A stretch of 64,000 nt of DNA. It comes from Bradyrhizobium liaoningense. Its GTDB lineage: Bacteria > Pseudomonadota > Alphaproteobacteria > Rhizobiales > Xanthobacteraceae. Location of the stretch: NCBI RefSeq assembly GCF_018130785.1, contig NZ_JAFCJT010000028.1, positions 24,182 to 88,181 on the forward strand. Direction: 5' to 3'. Both the position numbers and the translations under genes were made by a program. The notes below the pieces were generated by a model that saw nothing but the letters and a program-made list of their open reading frames with translations, was not told where the DNA came from and searched no databases. Below are positions 9,966 to 19,566 of this stretch, in pieces. Each line of letters begins with the position of its first letter. The first letter of the stretch is position 1.

Positions 9966-9969
<4 letters not shown>
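8443..9969 (-). CDS. ABC transporter permease (ABC-2-like, about 10-12 membrane segments)
   Basis: The 508-residue protein is largely hydrophobic, with repeated membrane spans (AAMIGLLFFAALLHVPAWAVIG; LLLLLALGLVLLGSVMAIF; ASAALLLALPIAGLISGLI). A long hydrophilic linker in the middle (about 275-310, RRRAKERPFRGGSRQQALRRKEFSLLWRDPWL) precedes a second membrane half. Its start overlaps the stop of the upstream ATPase gene by an ATGA, so the two form one exporter or drug-efflux-type system. Substrate is unknown. Confidence 0.82.
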
Positions 9970-10715
<746 letters not shown>

Positions 10716-10977
10716 GACGGCCACACCATCCGGTTTTGCATCGCTCGCGACCATGATCCCAAGATGTTTCGGCACCGTGAATCTACGGCCCACAAATTCC
10801 GCCATCCGGTTGCTACTAATGGCAAGTCACCGTTTGTTGACAGCGCTGGACGGTTCAGGCTGAATTGCCCCGGGACGAATGGCGCTAACGCGGCGAAACG
10901 ACCGCGTAGCGACTGGACACAAGATGCAGCAACGCGGTCGCGAAGAACCGCCGGTTGTATCGGGAGGATGCGCGGCG

Positions 10978-11853
10978 ATGCTGGATTTCGTTCAGCAGCT
11001 GGTCAGCGGTGTTGCCCTCGGCTGCGTCTACGGCCTGATCGCGCTCGGCTTCGTGCTCGTCTACAAGGCCACCGAGGTCGTCAATTTCGCCCAGGGCGAC
11101 TTGATGATGCTGGGCGGCTTCTTCGCCTTCACCTTCATCGGCATGATGGGACTGAACTACTGGATCGGCTTTGCCGGTGCGGTGGCTGCCATGGCGTTGT
11201 TCGGCATGCTGGCGGAGCGCGTGGTGGTGCGGCCGATCCTCGGCTATCCGCAATTCTCCATCATCATGGCGACCATCGGCCTCGGCTATTTCCTGCGCTC
11301 GGTCGCCGGGATGATCTGGGGCACCGACGATCTGAAGATCGAGACGCCGTTCAGCCAGGGCGTGCTGCGCGTCGGCTCGCTGGTGCTGGCCTATGACAAG
11401 CTCTCGGTGATCGCCGCGACGGTCATCCTCTGCACGCTGCTCTGGCTGTTTTTCAACAAGACCACGCTCGGCACGGCGATGCGCGCCAGTTCGGAGAACA
11501 TGCTGGCGGCCTATTACATGGGCATCCCGGTCAAGCGCGTGGTGTCGGTCGTCTGGGCGATCAGCGCGGCGGTCGCGACCTGCGCCGGCGTGCTGCTGGC
11601 GCCGATCACCTTCATCCATTCCAATGTCGGCCTCGTGCTCGGTCTCAAGGCCTTCCCGGCCGCAGTGCTCGGCGGCTTCGGCTCGATCCCCGGTGCGGTC
11701 GTCGGCGGCGTCCTGATCGGCGTGATCGAGAGCATGGCCGGCTTCTATCTGGCGGAGGGCTGGAAGGACGTCGCGCCCTACATCGTGCTGCTGGCCGTGC
11801 TGCTCTTGAAGCCTGAAGGCCTGTTCGGCCTCCACGTCCGCAAGAAGGTCTGA
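10978..11853 (+). CDS. livH: Branched-chain amino acid-type ABC permease LivH
   Basis: The 291-residue protein matches LivH: it opens LDFVQQLVSGVALGCVYGLIALGFVLVYKATEVVNFAQGDLMMLG, the hallmark start of this permease, and has about eight membrane segments and the C-terminal loop GGFGSIPGAVVGGVLIGVIES. The start at 10978 is preceded by GGGAGG and begins at the conserved N terminus; an in-frame ATG at 10879 would add a non-conserved leader. It is first in a run of liv genes with 5-bp or overlapping junctions. With LivM it forms the membrane channel of a HAAT-family importer. Confidence 0.93.
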   Translation: MLDFVQQLVSGVALGCVYGLIALGFVLVYKATEVVNFAQGDLMMLGGFFAFTFIGMMGLNYWIGFAGAVAAMALFGMLAERVVVRPILGYPQFSIIMATIGLGYFLRSVAGMIWGTDDLKIETPFSQGVLRVGSLVLAYDKLSVIAATVILCTLLWLFFNKTTLGTAMRASSENMLAAYYMGIPVKRVVSVVWAISAAVATCAGVLLAPITFIHSNVGLVLGLKAFPAAVLGGFGSIPGAVVGGVLIGVIESMAGFYLAEGWKDVAPYIVLLAVLLLKPEGLFGLHVRKKV

Positions 11854-11858
11854 ACGCC

Positions 11859-13010
11859 ATGCGCTTCCTGTTCAAGACCAGCTACGAAGACGACATCAAG
11901 CTGTTTCCGCATTTGGGCTATTTCGTCTCCTACGGCATCCTGCTCGCGCTGCTGCTGATCGCGCCCTATGTGCTCTCCAGCTATCTGATGAGCCAGCTCG
12001 TCTTCGTCTGCATCTACGCGACGGTTGGCGTCGGCCTTCTGATCCTGACCGGTTTTACCGGGCAGGCCTCGCTCGGCCACGCCGCGTTCCTCGCGATCGG
12101 CGCTTACACCGCGGCGTACTTGCAGAAATACAACGTGCCGTTCCCGGCCTACTTCCTCGCCGCCGGCGCCCTGACCGGGTTGATCGGCGCGATGGTCGGC
12201 TTTCCCGCCTTGCGCCTGACCGGCATCTACCTCGTCATCGCCACCATCTCCTTTGCCCTGATCGTCGAGGAGATCCTGGCGCGCTGGGAGAGTGTCACCA
12301 ACGGCAACGAGGGCATGCGGGTCAAGACGCTGTCGCTGCTCGGCGTCACGGTCCCGCGCGACAGCCCGACCTTCTATTTCCTCTGCCTCGCCGTGCTGGT
12401 CTTGACCATCGTCGGCACGCTCAATCTGCTGCGCTCGCCGACGGGGCGCGCCTTCGTCGCGATCCGCGACAGCGAGACCGCGGCGCGCAGCATGGGCGTC
12501 AATGTCGCGCTGTACAAGGTGAAGTCGTTTGCCATCTCGGCGGCGATCACCGGCTTTGCCGGCGTGCTGTTCGCGCACAAGCTCTCCTTCATCTCGCCGG
12601 AGATGTTCACGCTCCAGCTCTCGATCGAGTTCATCATCGTGGTCCTGATCGGCGGCACCTTCAGCCTGCACGGCGCGGTGCTCGGCGCGATCTTCATCGT
12701 GATGATCGACCCGTTCCTGACCTATCTGAAGGACGACATGCCCGGCATCATCGCCGGCATTGCCGCGACGTTCGGGGCGGGCCCGGCGACTGCGGGCAAT
12801 ATCCAGTCCAAGGTCGCGGCGTTCGCCTCGCTCAACGGATTGAAGGGTGCGATCTACGGCATCATCATCGTGCTGTTCGTGCTGTTCGAGCCGCTCGGGC
12901 TCTACGGCCGCTGGCTCAAGATCAAGCTCTTCTTCCAGCTGTTTCCGCTCTACAAGCGCGCCACTTTCAAGCGGCAGAAGATCTACGTGAAGTCGGAGCG
13001 CAACCGATGA
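11859..13010 (+). CDS. livM: Branched-chain amino acid-type ABC permease LivM
   Basis: The 383-residue protein has the LivM core: LILTGFTGQASLGHAAFLAIGAYTAAYL, the EAA-like segment RSPTGRAFVAIRDSETAARSMGVNVALYKVKSFAISA, and FIIVVLIGGTFSLHGAVLGAIFIV. Two hydrophobic segments precede the core. It begins 5 bp after livH and its stop overlaps the livG start. The C-terminal basic tail after the last membrane segment (LFPLYKRATFKRQKIYVKSERNR) is longer than in Escherichia coli LivM, as in many rhizobial paralogues. Confidence 0.92.
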   Translation: MRFLFKTSYEDDIKLFPHLGYFVSYGILLALLLIAPYVLSSYLMSQLVFVCIYATVGVGLLILTGFTGQASLGHAAFLAIGAYTAAYLQKYNVPFPAYFLAAGALTGLIGAMVGFPALRLTGIYLVIATISFALIVEEILARWESVTNGNEGMRVKTLSLLGVTVPRDSPTFYFLCLAVLVLTIVGTLNLLRSPTGRAFVAIRDSETAARSMGVNVALYKVKSFAISAAITGFAGVLFAHKLSFISPEMFTLQLSIEFIIVVLIGGTFSLHGAVLGAIFIVMIDPFLTYLKDDMPGIIAGIAATFGAGPATAGNIQSKVAAFASLNGLKGAIYGIIIVLFVLFEPLGLYGRWLKIKLFFQLFPLYKRATFKRQKIYVKSERNR

Positions 13011-13765
13011 GCTATTTTCGCGCGGAAAACCTGTCGCTGCATTTCGGAGGGCTGAAGGCGGTCGATGCGGTATCCTTCGCGGTCGAGAAGGGCGAGATCC
13101 TCTCGATCATCGGACCGAACGGCGCCGGCAAGAGCTCGATCTTCAACCTGATCTCGCGGATCTACCGGCCGACCTCGGGCCGCATCTTCTTCGAGGACCA
13201 GGACATCACGGAGCAGCCGCCCTACGACATCGCAAAGCTCGGCATCGCCCGCACCTTCCAGAACATCGAGCTGTTCGAGAACGCGACCGTGCTCTCCAAC
13301 CTCCTGGTCGGCCGCCACCGTCATTCGACCACCCGGCTCTGGCAGGAGCTGCTGTTCCTGCCGAGCGTGCGGGCGAACGAGAAGGTGCATCGCCGCAGGG
13401 TCGAGCAGGTGATCGAGTTCCTCGATCTCGAACCCTATCGCGACAAGCTGATCTCGGGCCTGCCCTACGGCGTGCGCAAGGTCATCGAGCTGGCGCGCGC
13501 ACTGTGCTCGGAGCCGAAACTGATCCTGCTCGACGAGCCGTCCTCCGGCCTGAATGTCGAGGAGACCGGCGACATGTCGTTCTGGATCCGCGACATGAAG
13601 AACGAGCTCGGCGTCACCGTGCTGATGGTCGAACACGACATGTCGCTGGTCAACCGCGTCTCCGATCGCGTCATTGCGCTGAACTATGGCCGGGTGCTGG
13701 CGATGGGGTCGCCCGCCGAGGTGCAGCAGCATCCCGATGTCGTCGCCGCGTATCTGGGAGCCTGA
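13007..13765 (+). CDS. livG: ABC transporter ATP-binding protein LivG
   Basis: The 252-residue ATPase has Walker A GPNGAGKSS at residues 36-44, ARTFQNIELFENATVLSNLLVGRH (LivG Q-loop region), a degenerate signature LPYGVRKVIELARALCSEP, Walker B LILLDEPSSGLNVEE, and the switch region VLMVEHDMSLVNRVSDRVIALNYG. All are typical of LivG. It overlaps livM by 4 bp (ATGA), so translation is coupled. Confidence 0.93.
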   Translation: MSYFRAENLSLHFGGLKAVDAVSFAVEKGEILSIIGPNGAGKSSIFNLISRIYRPTSGRIFFEDQDITEQPPYDIAKLGIARTFQNIELFENATVLSNLLVGRHRHSTTRLWQELLFLPSVRANEKVHRRRVEQVIEFLDLEPYRDKLISGLPYGVRKVIELARALCSEPKLILLDEPSSGLNVEETGDMSFWIRDMKNELGVTVLMVEHDMSLVNRVSDRVIALNYGRVLAMGSPAEVQQHPDVVAAYLGA

Positions 13766-13768
13766 CGC

Positions 13769-14557
13769 ATGGACGCCGCCGTCACGCCCGATATCATCCT
13801 GAAGCTCTCCAACATCGAGAGCTATTACGGGCCGATCATGGCGATCCGCGGCATCTCGCTGGAGGTGCCGCGTGGCCGCATCGTCACCCTGCTCGGCGCC
13901 AACGGCGCCGGCAAGACCACGGTGCTGAAGACGATCTCGGGCATTCTCGATCCGCAGAAGGGCGCGATCGAATTCATGGGCAAGTCGATCCAGCGCATGG
14001 AGGCGGACCGGATCGTGCGGCTGGGCCTCAGCCATGTGCCGGAGGGGCGCGAGGTGTTCCCGTTCCTCTCGGTGCGCGAGAACCTGATGATGGGGGCGTA
14101 TCCGCGCAGGGATCGCGATGGCGTTGCGGAGGATCTGGAGCGCGTCTACGGTTATTTCCCGCGGCTGAAGGAGCGCATCAACCAGCCGGCCGGCCAGCTA
14201 TCCGGCGGCGAGCAGCAGATGCTCGCGATTGGCCGCGCGCTGATGAACCGGCCGACGCTGCTGCTGCTCGACGAGCCCTCGCTAGGCCTGTCGCCGATCC
14301 TTGTGAAGGAAATCTTCACGATCATCCGCCGCGTCAACGAGGAGCAGGGCATGTCGATCCTGCTGGTCGAGCAGAATGCCAAAGTAGCGCTGGAGACGGC
14401 GCATTACGGTTATGTGCTGGAGATCGGCCGCGTCGTGATGAACGACAGCTGCGACCGCTTGATGCATTCCCAGGACATCCAGGAATTCTACCTTGGCGCC
14501 AGGGAAGCGGGCGCACGAGGCGAGCGGCGCTGGAAAAAGAAGAAGACTTGGCGCTGA
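13769..14557 (+). CDS. livF: ABC transporter ATP-binding protein LivF
   Basis: The 262-residue ATPase has Walker A GANGAGKT at residues 43-50, VPEGREVFPFLSVRENLMMGAY, signature LSGGEQQMLAIGRALMNRP, Walker B LLLLDEPSLGLSPILV and LLVEQNAKVALETAHYGYVLEIGR, all characteristic of LivF. The C-terminal tail is unusual: it ends RRWKKKKTWR, because the stop codon falls inside a 14-bp tandem repeat. It follows livG by 3 bp. Confidence 0.93.
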   Translation: MDAAVTPDIILKLSNIESYYGPIMAIRGISLEVPRGRIVTLLGANGAGKTTVLKTISGILDPQKGAIEFMGKSIQRMEADRIVRLGLSHVPEGREVFPFLSVRENLMMGAYPRRDRDGVAEDLERVYGYFPRLKERINQPAGQLSGGEQQMLAIGRALMNRPTLLLLDEPSLGLSPILVKEIFTIIRRVNEEQGMSILLVEQNAKVALETAHYGYVLEIGRVVMNDSCDRLMHSQDIQEFYLGAREAGARGERRWKKKKTWR

Positions 14558-14597
14558 AGACTTGGCGCTGAAGGCTTGGCGCTGAAGACTTGGTGCC
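14542..14597 (+). repeat. 14-bp tandem repeat, four copies, spanning the livF stop codon
   Basis: Four head-to-tail copies of GAAGACTTGGCGCT occupy 14542-14597; copies 1 and 2 are identical, copy 3 has one change and copy 4 two. Each unit carries an in-phase or out-of-phase TGA. The livF stop at 14555-14557 is formed at the first unit junction. Confidence 0.85.
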
Positions 14598-14689
14598 AGG
14601 GGAAGGCGTTATATGGATTGGCCCGTCCGCAACAACAGACCGCCGGCAAGGCAGGCAGCGGAAGGAGAAGCGACAAGGAGGAGACGTGC

Positions 14690-16528
14690 ATGGCCCGACC
14701 GGCGGTGCTGACGGTCGCTGATACGATCGCGAAGAGCTTCTTGCGCGCCGCCGAGACGCGGGGCGACAGGCCGGCGATCCGCGAGAAGAAATTCGGCATC
14801 TGGCAGCCGACCAGCTGGCGCGAATGGCTGGAGATTTCGAAGGAGATCGCCTACGCGCTTCACGCCTCCGGCTTTCTGCCCGGCGACGTCGCGTCCATCA
14901 TCGCCAATGCCGTACCGGAATGGGTTCATGCCGACATGGGCATTTTGTGCGCCGGCGGTGTTTCCTCCGGAATCTATCCGACCGATGCATCGTCCCAGGT
15001 CGAATATCTGGTCAACGATTCCCGGACCAAAGTGATCTTCGCCGAGGACGACGAGCAACTCGACAAGGTGCTTGCCTGCCGCGCGCGCTGTTCGTCCCTG
15101 CAAAAGATCATCGTGTTCGACATGGAGGGCCTCAGCGGCTTCTTCGACGACATGGTGATGTCGCTCGACGAGTTCCGCGCGCTCGGCCGCAACCACATGG
15201 TCGGCCGCGAGGCGCTGTGGCAGGAGATGATCGACAGCCGCAGCGCCGGCGACCTCGCGGTGCTGGTCTACACCTCGGGCACGACAGGTCCGCCCAAGGG
15301 CGCGATGCATGCCAACCGCAGCATCACGCACCAGATGCGGCATGCCAACGACTTCATCTCGGCGCGGGAGGACGAAGACCGGCTGATCTTCCTGCCGCTC
15401 TGCCACGTCGCCGAGCGGGTGGCCGGCTACTACATCTCGGTCGCACTCGGCTCGGTGATGAATTTCGCCGAGAGCCCGGAGACGGTGCCGGACAATCTGC
15501 GCGAGGTGCAGCCGACCGTCTTCTTTGCGGTGCCCCGCATCTGGGAGAAGTTCTATTCCTCGGTCACGATCGCGCTGAAGGACGCGACGCCGTTCCAGCA
15601 ATGGGTCTACCGCCGCGCCATCGGCGTCGGTCTCCGCATGACGGATTGCCGGCTCGAGGGAAAGACGCCGCCGCTTCCGCTTCGGATCGCCAACCGCCTC
15701 GCGTATCGGCTGGTGTTCCGCAACATCCGCCGCCTGCTCGGGCTCGATCGGTGCCGCATCGCGTTCACCGGTGCGGCACCGATCGCGCCGGATTTAATCC
15801 GCTGGTATCTCGCGCTCGGCATCGACATGCACGAGGTCTATGGCCAGACCGAGAATTGCGGCGTCGCGACCATGATGCCGGCGGAGCGCATCAAGCTCGG
15901 CTCGGTCGGCACCGCCGTGTCCTGGGGCGAGGTCGCGCTGTCGCCCGATGGTGAGATCCTGATCAAGGGCGACTTCCTGTTCATGGGCTATCTGAATCAG
16001 CCCGAGAAGACCGCCGAGACCATCGACCAACGCGGCTGGCTGCACACCGGCGACGTCGGCACCATCGACAACGAAGGCTTTGTCCGCATCACCGACCGGA
16101 TGAAGGACATCATCATCACCTCCGGCGGAAAGAACGTCACGCCGTCCGAGATCGAGAACCAGCTCAAATTCTCGCCCTACATCTCGGATGCCGTGGTGAT
16201 CGGCGACAAGCGGCCGTATCTCACCTGCCTCGTGATGATCGACCAGGAGAATGTCGAGAAATTCGCCCAGGACCACGACATCCCCTTCACCAATTATGCG
16301 AGCCTGTGCCGCGCGGCGGAGATCCAGGACCTGATCTGGCGCGAGATCGAAGGGGTCAACGGCAATTTCGCCCGCGTCGAGACCATCAAGAGATTTTACC
16401 TGATCGAGCGCCAGCTGACCCCGGAGGACGAGGAGCTGACGCCGACCATGAAGCTGAAGCGCGGCTTCGTGAACAAGCGCTACGCCGCCGAGATCGAGAC
16501 GATGTATCGCCAGCGCGCGGTGGCGTGA
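14690..16528 (+). CDS. AMP-dependent long-chain-type acyl-CoA synthetase embedded in the liv operon
   Basis: The 612-residue protein is an ANL-superfamily ligase. The P-loop YTSGTTGPPKG is at residues 194-204, YGQTENCG near 384-391, the hinge/adenylate motif GWLHTGDVGTIDNEGFVRITDRMKDIIITSGGKNVTPSEIE, and the catalytic-Lys region near the end (TPTMKLKRGFVNKRY). It resembles FAA1-type ligases. The start follows an AGGAGG and skips a longer in-frame leader. Sitting between livF and the binding-protein gene, it probably activates the imported carboxylate with CoA in the cytosol. The natural acid cannot be read from sequence. Confidence 0.9.
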   Translation: MARPAVLTVADTIAKSFLRAAETRGDRPAIREKKFGIWQPTSWREWLEISKEIAYALHASGFLPGDVASIIANAVPEWVHADMGILCAGGVSSGIYPTDASSQVEYLVNDSRTKVIFAEDDEQLDKVLACRARCSSLQKIIVFDMEGLSGFFDDMVMSLDEFRALGRNHMVGREALWQEMIDSRSAGDLAVLVYTSGTTGPPKGAMHANRSITHQMRHANDFISAREDEDRLIFLPLCHVAERVAGYYISVALGSVMNFAESPETVPDNLREVQPTVFFAVPRIWEKFYSSVTIALKDATPFQQWVYRRAIGVGLRMTDCRLEGKTPPLPLRIANRLAYRLVFRNIRRLLGLDRCRIAFTGAAPIAPDLIRWYLALGIDMHEVYGQTENCGVATMMPAERIKLGSVGTAVSWGEVALSPDGEILIKGDFLFMGYLNQPEKTAETIDQRGWLHTGDVGTIDNEGFVRITDRMKDIIITSGGKNVTPSEIENQLKFSPYISDAVVIGDKRPYLTCLVMIDQENVEKFAQDHDIPFTNYASLCRAAEIQDLIWREIEGVNGNFARVETIKRFYLIERQLTPEDEELTPTMKLKRGFVNKRYAAEIETMYRQRAVA

Positions 16529-16610
16529 CGAGCCTGCCAGTTCGAGAAAGCGAAGGAGCTGTGGCCCCCGCCCTTCGTGCCATACGGGCCCCCAAGGAGA
16601 GGAGACGTCA

Positions 16611-17810
16611 ATGTCGAAATCGTTCAGCCCGTTCGGCCTTGCTGTGAGTGCCGTGGTGCTCACCAGTCTGCCGGCCGCGGCGCAAACCAAGGTCACCAAT
16701 GAAGGCATCTCGGCATCCGAGATCGTCATCGGCACGCATCAGGATCTGTCCGGTCCGATCAAGGGCTGGGGCGTGCCGGTCGCAAACGGCATGAAGATGG
16801 CGACCGAGGAGGTCAATGCGGCGGGCGGCATCAATGGCCGCAAGATCAAGCTGGTCGTCGAGGACAGCGGCTACGATCCCAAGAAGGCCGTGCTGGCGTC
16901 GCAAAAGCTGATCGAGCGCGACAAGATCTTCGCGATGGTGGGGCCGATGGGATCGCCGACCGTGCTCGCCGCGCAGGACATCCTGTTCGACGCCGGCGTG
17001 CTGCAGCTCTTCCCGCTGACGGCGGCCGAGTTCACCTTCAAGTTCGATCCGGCCAAGCCGCAGGAACGGCTGAAGTTCAACAATCTGCTGCCCTATGTCG
17101 AGAGCACGCGGGCGGCGCTGAAATACATGATGGAGTGGAAGAAATTCCAGAAGCCCTGCATCATGCACCAGGACGACGAGTACGGAAAGAACGTGCTCGA
17201 CGGCTTCAACCAGCAGCTCACTGCGATGAAGATCCAACCGGCCTCGGTGACGAGCTACAAGCGTGGCGCGTCGGACTTCAGTGCGCAGGTCGCCAAGATG
17301 AAGTCGGACGGCTGCGATCTCGTCGTGCTCGGCACCATCCTTCGCGAGACGATCGGCGCGATGACGGAGGCCAAGAAGCTCGGTTGGGACGTCACCTTCC
17401 TGGGCGCCTCGCCGACCAACGTGCAGGAAGTGCCAACGTTGGGCAAGGACTCTGTTGAAGGACTCTATGCAGCGAGCCTCTTCGAGATTCCCTACGAGGA
17501 CAGCGCCAAGGGCAAGGTGAAGGACTGGCTGGTCAACTACAAGAAGATGTTCAACTCCGACGCCAACACGCAGGCGATCATTGGCTACAACGCGATGATG
17601 ACCTTCGCCTTCTATGCCGACAAGGCGGGCAAGGATCTGACCGGACAGAAGATGCTGGACTCGCTGGAGTCGGGAGAGAAATTCCTCGACATCTTCAACT
17701 CGCCGCCGACCAAGTTCTCCAAGACCGACCATCTCGCCAACACCATCACCCAGGTGCAGCAGGTCAAGGGTGGCCGCTGGGTGCTGGTGAAGGACAATCT
17801 GATGTTTTGA
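16611..17810 (+). CDS. Branched-chain amino acid-type ABC substrate-binding protein (Peripla_BP_6)
   Basis: The 399-residue protein has a signal peptide cleaved after ALPAAAQ-like residues (LTSLPAAAQT, about 24 aa) and a LivJ/LivK-like fold: IVIGTHQDLSGPIKGWGVPVANGMKMATEEVNAAGGINGRKIKLVVEDSGYDPKKAV. GAGG lies 10 bases upstream of the ATG. It closes the operon livHMGF-acyl-CoA synthetase. In related alphaproteobacterial operons such proteins bind aromatic or aliphatic acids rather than leucine, which the adjoining CoA ligase favours here. Confidence 0.9.
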   Translation: MSKSFSPFGLAVSAVVLTSLPAAAQTKVTNEGISASEIVIGTHQDLSGPIKGWGVPVANGMKMATEEVNAAGGINGRKIKLVVEDSGYDPKKAVLASQKLIERDKIFAMVGPMGSPTVLAAQDILFDAGVLQLFPLTAAEFTFKFDPAKPQERLKFNNLLPYVESTRAALKYMMEWKKFQKPCIMHQDDEYGKNVLDGFNQQLTAMKIQPASVTSYKRGASDFSAQVAKMKSDGCDLVVLGTILRETIGAMTEAKKLGWDVTFLGASPTNVQEVPTLGKDSVEGLYAASLFEIPYEDSAKGKVKDWLVNYKKMFNSDANTQAIIGYNAMMTFAFYADKAGKDLTGQKMLDSLESGEKFLDIFNSPPTKFSKTDHLANTITQVQQVKGGRWVLVKDNLMF

Positions 17811-17818
17811 TCGGGCTT

Positions 17819-17977
17819 ACCCTCCCCTGGAGGGGGAGGGTCGATGGCGCAAAGCGCGAGCGGGGTGGGGTGATCTCTCAACACGGGCAGCGCGCGATGT
17901 GAAGAGACCGTCACCCCACCCCGCTACGCATTCCGCTTCGCTACATGCGTAACGACCCTCCCCCTCCAGGGGAGGGT
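17819..17977. repeat. 159-bp palindromic dispersed element, copy 1
   Basis: The element has perfect 23-bp terminal inverted repeats (outer sequence ACCCTCCCCTGGAGGGGGAG..., right end its complement at 17955-17977) and an inner GCGAGCGGGGTGGGGTGA facing TCACCCCACCCCG. A second copy of the same length is at 58408-58566. It lies between the stops of convergent genes, where it can also act as a terminator. Confidence 0.85.
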
Positions 17978-17985
17978 AAGAGCCG

Positions 17986-19110
17986 CTACGACCCCCCGAC
18001 CGCCGTCCCCGAATTCACCGGCGTGAGCTCGTCTTCCCGGCAGCGCCAGCCGTCGGCGGCTTTCACGAAGGCGAAGGTCCGCTGGATTCTCAGGCGGCGC
18101 GTGACGTTGAAGGCCTCGCCGGATCGCTCCTTGTTGCCGACGCCGGGCTGCGGACTGCCTGTCCTGGGGTCCCAGCAGGTGCCGGTGCAGGTGGAAGCGA
18201 CCTTGCTGCACATGCTGAAGGGCGCCAGCACGACCATCTCGATCTCGCCCGTGACCTGCGCCTCCTGGTCGGTCACCTGGCTGTCGAGCGCGTAGACGCG
18301 GTTGATGCGGAGGAAATTGCCGCACGAATTGGCGGCGTGAATCCGCGCGGCGCAGAAATCGACGGCATCGGTGTCGGGCGAGCGGGCCGCGACCTGCCGG
18401 CCGAACACTTTCTTCGGATCGCCCTTGGCGGCAGCGATCTCCTCGGTCTTGCGCTTCAGATGGTCGGCGAGACAATCTTCCGCGGACGAAAGCTCGGCAA
18501 GCGGCACGTTCTCCTTGCCGACGAGGTTGCACTTGCGATCGCGCTCCCTGGTCCAACGGCCGTATTCGGCGAAGGCAAAGCGTGCCGCAGTCGGGTCCAG
18601 CCTGCCGATCAGGCCGAGCACCTGGCGGTTGAGCTCGGTTTCGGTGAGCGCCAGCGACGGGTCCGCGCAGATCAGCGCGCCCGCGGCCGTGTTGGCCGCG
18701 AGACAGTCGAAATCGGGATCGCGCACGATTGCGGCGCGCTCTTCGGTGACCTTGAGAAGGCACGCCTTCACGCGATCGAAATCGTCGGTGCGGATCGCGG
18801 TCTGGCCGACGATGCCGCAACCGAGGTTGCGCTGTCGGATCCAGATCGCATTCTCCTCGATCGCGGGCAGGCGATCGGGCAGGCGGGCGAGCCGCGCCTC
18901 GATCGCCGTGCCGAGCTTCTCGGCAGCAGCGGCCAGCTCGGCGTCACCGCAGAGCAATTGATTGCCGGGATCGCGGATCTGCTGGCAGTTGTTCCTGGCA
19001 AACAGCGGCAGTCTGTCGGCGATGGAGCGGTCGGATGGGCCCGATTGCGCGGAGCCTGGTGCCGCCGGCAATACCAGCAGCGCAAGCACAGACAGCACGA
19101 TGAACCGCAT
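17986..19110 (-). CDS. Exported LprI/DUF1311-like cysteine-rich protein
   Basis: The 374-residue protein has a signal peptide (MRFIVLSVLALLVLPAAPGSAQ). It carries LprI-like units with spaced cysteines: NCQQIRDPGNQLLCGDAELAAAAEKL (about 41-66) and FDCLAANTAAGALICADPSLALTETELNRQVL (about 135-166), each followed by a W/R-rich segment with a further cysteine. LprI-like proteins include lysozyme inhibitors of the periplasm. The C-terminal third (about 255-374, with VCSKVASTCTGTCWD-like cysteines) has no assignment. Disulfide-bonded periplasmic localisation is inferred. Confidence 0.72.
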   Translation of the reverse strand: MRFIVLSVLALLVLPAAPGSAQSGPSDRSIADRLPLFARNNCQQIRDPGNQLLCGDAELAAAAEKLGTAIEARLARLPDRLPAIEENAIWIRQRNLGCGIVGQTAIRTDDFDRVKACLLKVTEERAAIVRDPDFDCLAANTAAGALICADPSLALTETELNRQVLGLIGRLDPTAARFAFAEYGRWTRERDRKCNLVGKENVPLAELSSAEDCLADHLKRKTEEIAAAKGDPKKVFGRQVAARSPDTDAVDFCAARIHAANSCGNFLRINRVYALDSQVTDQEAQVTGEIEMVVLAPFSMCSKVASTCTGTCWDPRTGSPQPGVGNKERSGEAFNVTRRLRIQRTFAFVKAADGWRCREDELTPVNSGTAVGGS

Positions 19111-19197
19111 TCCAGTCGCCCCCGCATGGAAGACGCCATGCTAGCGTCCCGGATCGCGCGGCGAAACCGCTTTGTGGCGGGTGGTTGTGCGAGTCAG

Positions 19198-19243
19198 GTA
19201 GCCCGGATGGAGCCAACGGGTCGGCGCAGAGCGCCGCCCGATG
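19198..19243. repeat. 46-bp palindromic repeat, left copy bounding an accessory stretch
   Basis: The segment starting GTAGCCCGGATGGAGCCAAC is repeated in inverted orientation at 28826-28871 with 44 of 46 bases identical. It contains a small GGCGC/GCGCC hairpin. Confidence 0.85.
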
Positions 19244-19266
19244 ACAGGCTCCGCGTAATCCGGGGC

Positions 19267-19566
19267 CGGTGCTAGTGGTTAGGGTGCGTACTCATAAAGT
19301 CGGTTGCTGCGAGGCGGCCACCTGATGCCTGCTTCGCTCCCAACAGCGGCGCAGGAGCGGACATCGCGGCACTTCGCCTTCGGGCCAAAACCGGACTCAT
19401 GCGGTACAGCAAAACGCCTTGGCCGCATTCGTTTTCAAATGCCGCCTTTATGAGAATGGCGATCGGAATCCCTAGAATTCCTATGCCTTAAAGAATACTC
19501 CGTCGCTTCTGGTCAGGCTATCCGCCGAACGCGGGAAGACACATTACGCCTAGAAAGGGCTCCGAA
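19267..19566. other. Intergenic region with dispersed-repeat-like sequence
   Basis: No gene is recognised. The stretch beginning GGGTGCGTACTCATAAAGTC (about 19280-19400) resembles a sequence that recurs between genes in Bradyrhizobium-type genomes; this is recalled, not searched. The part next to 19567 should contain the promoter of the hydrolase gene. Confidence 0.4.
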
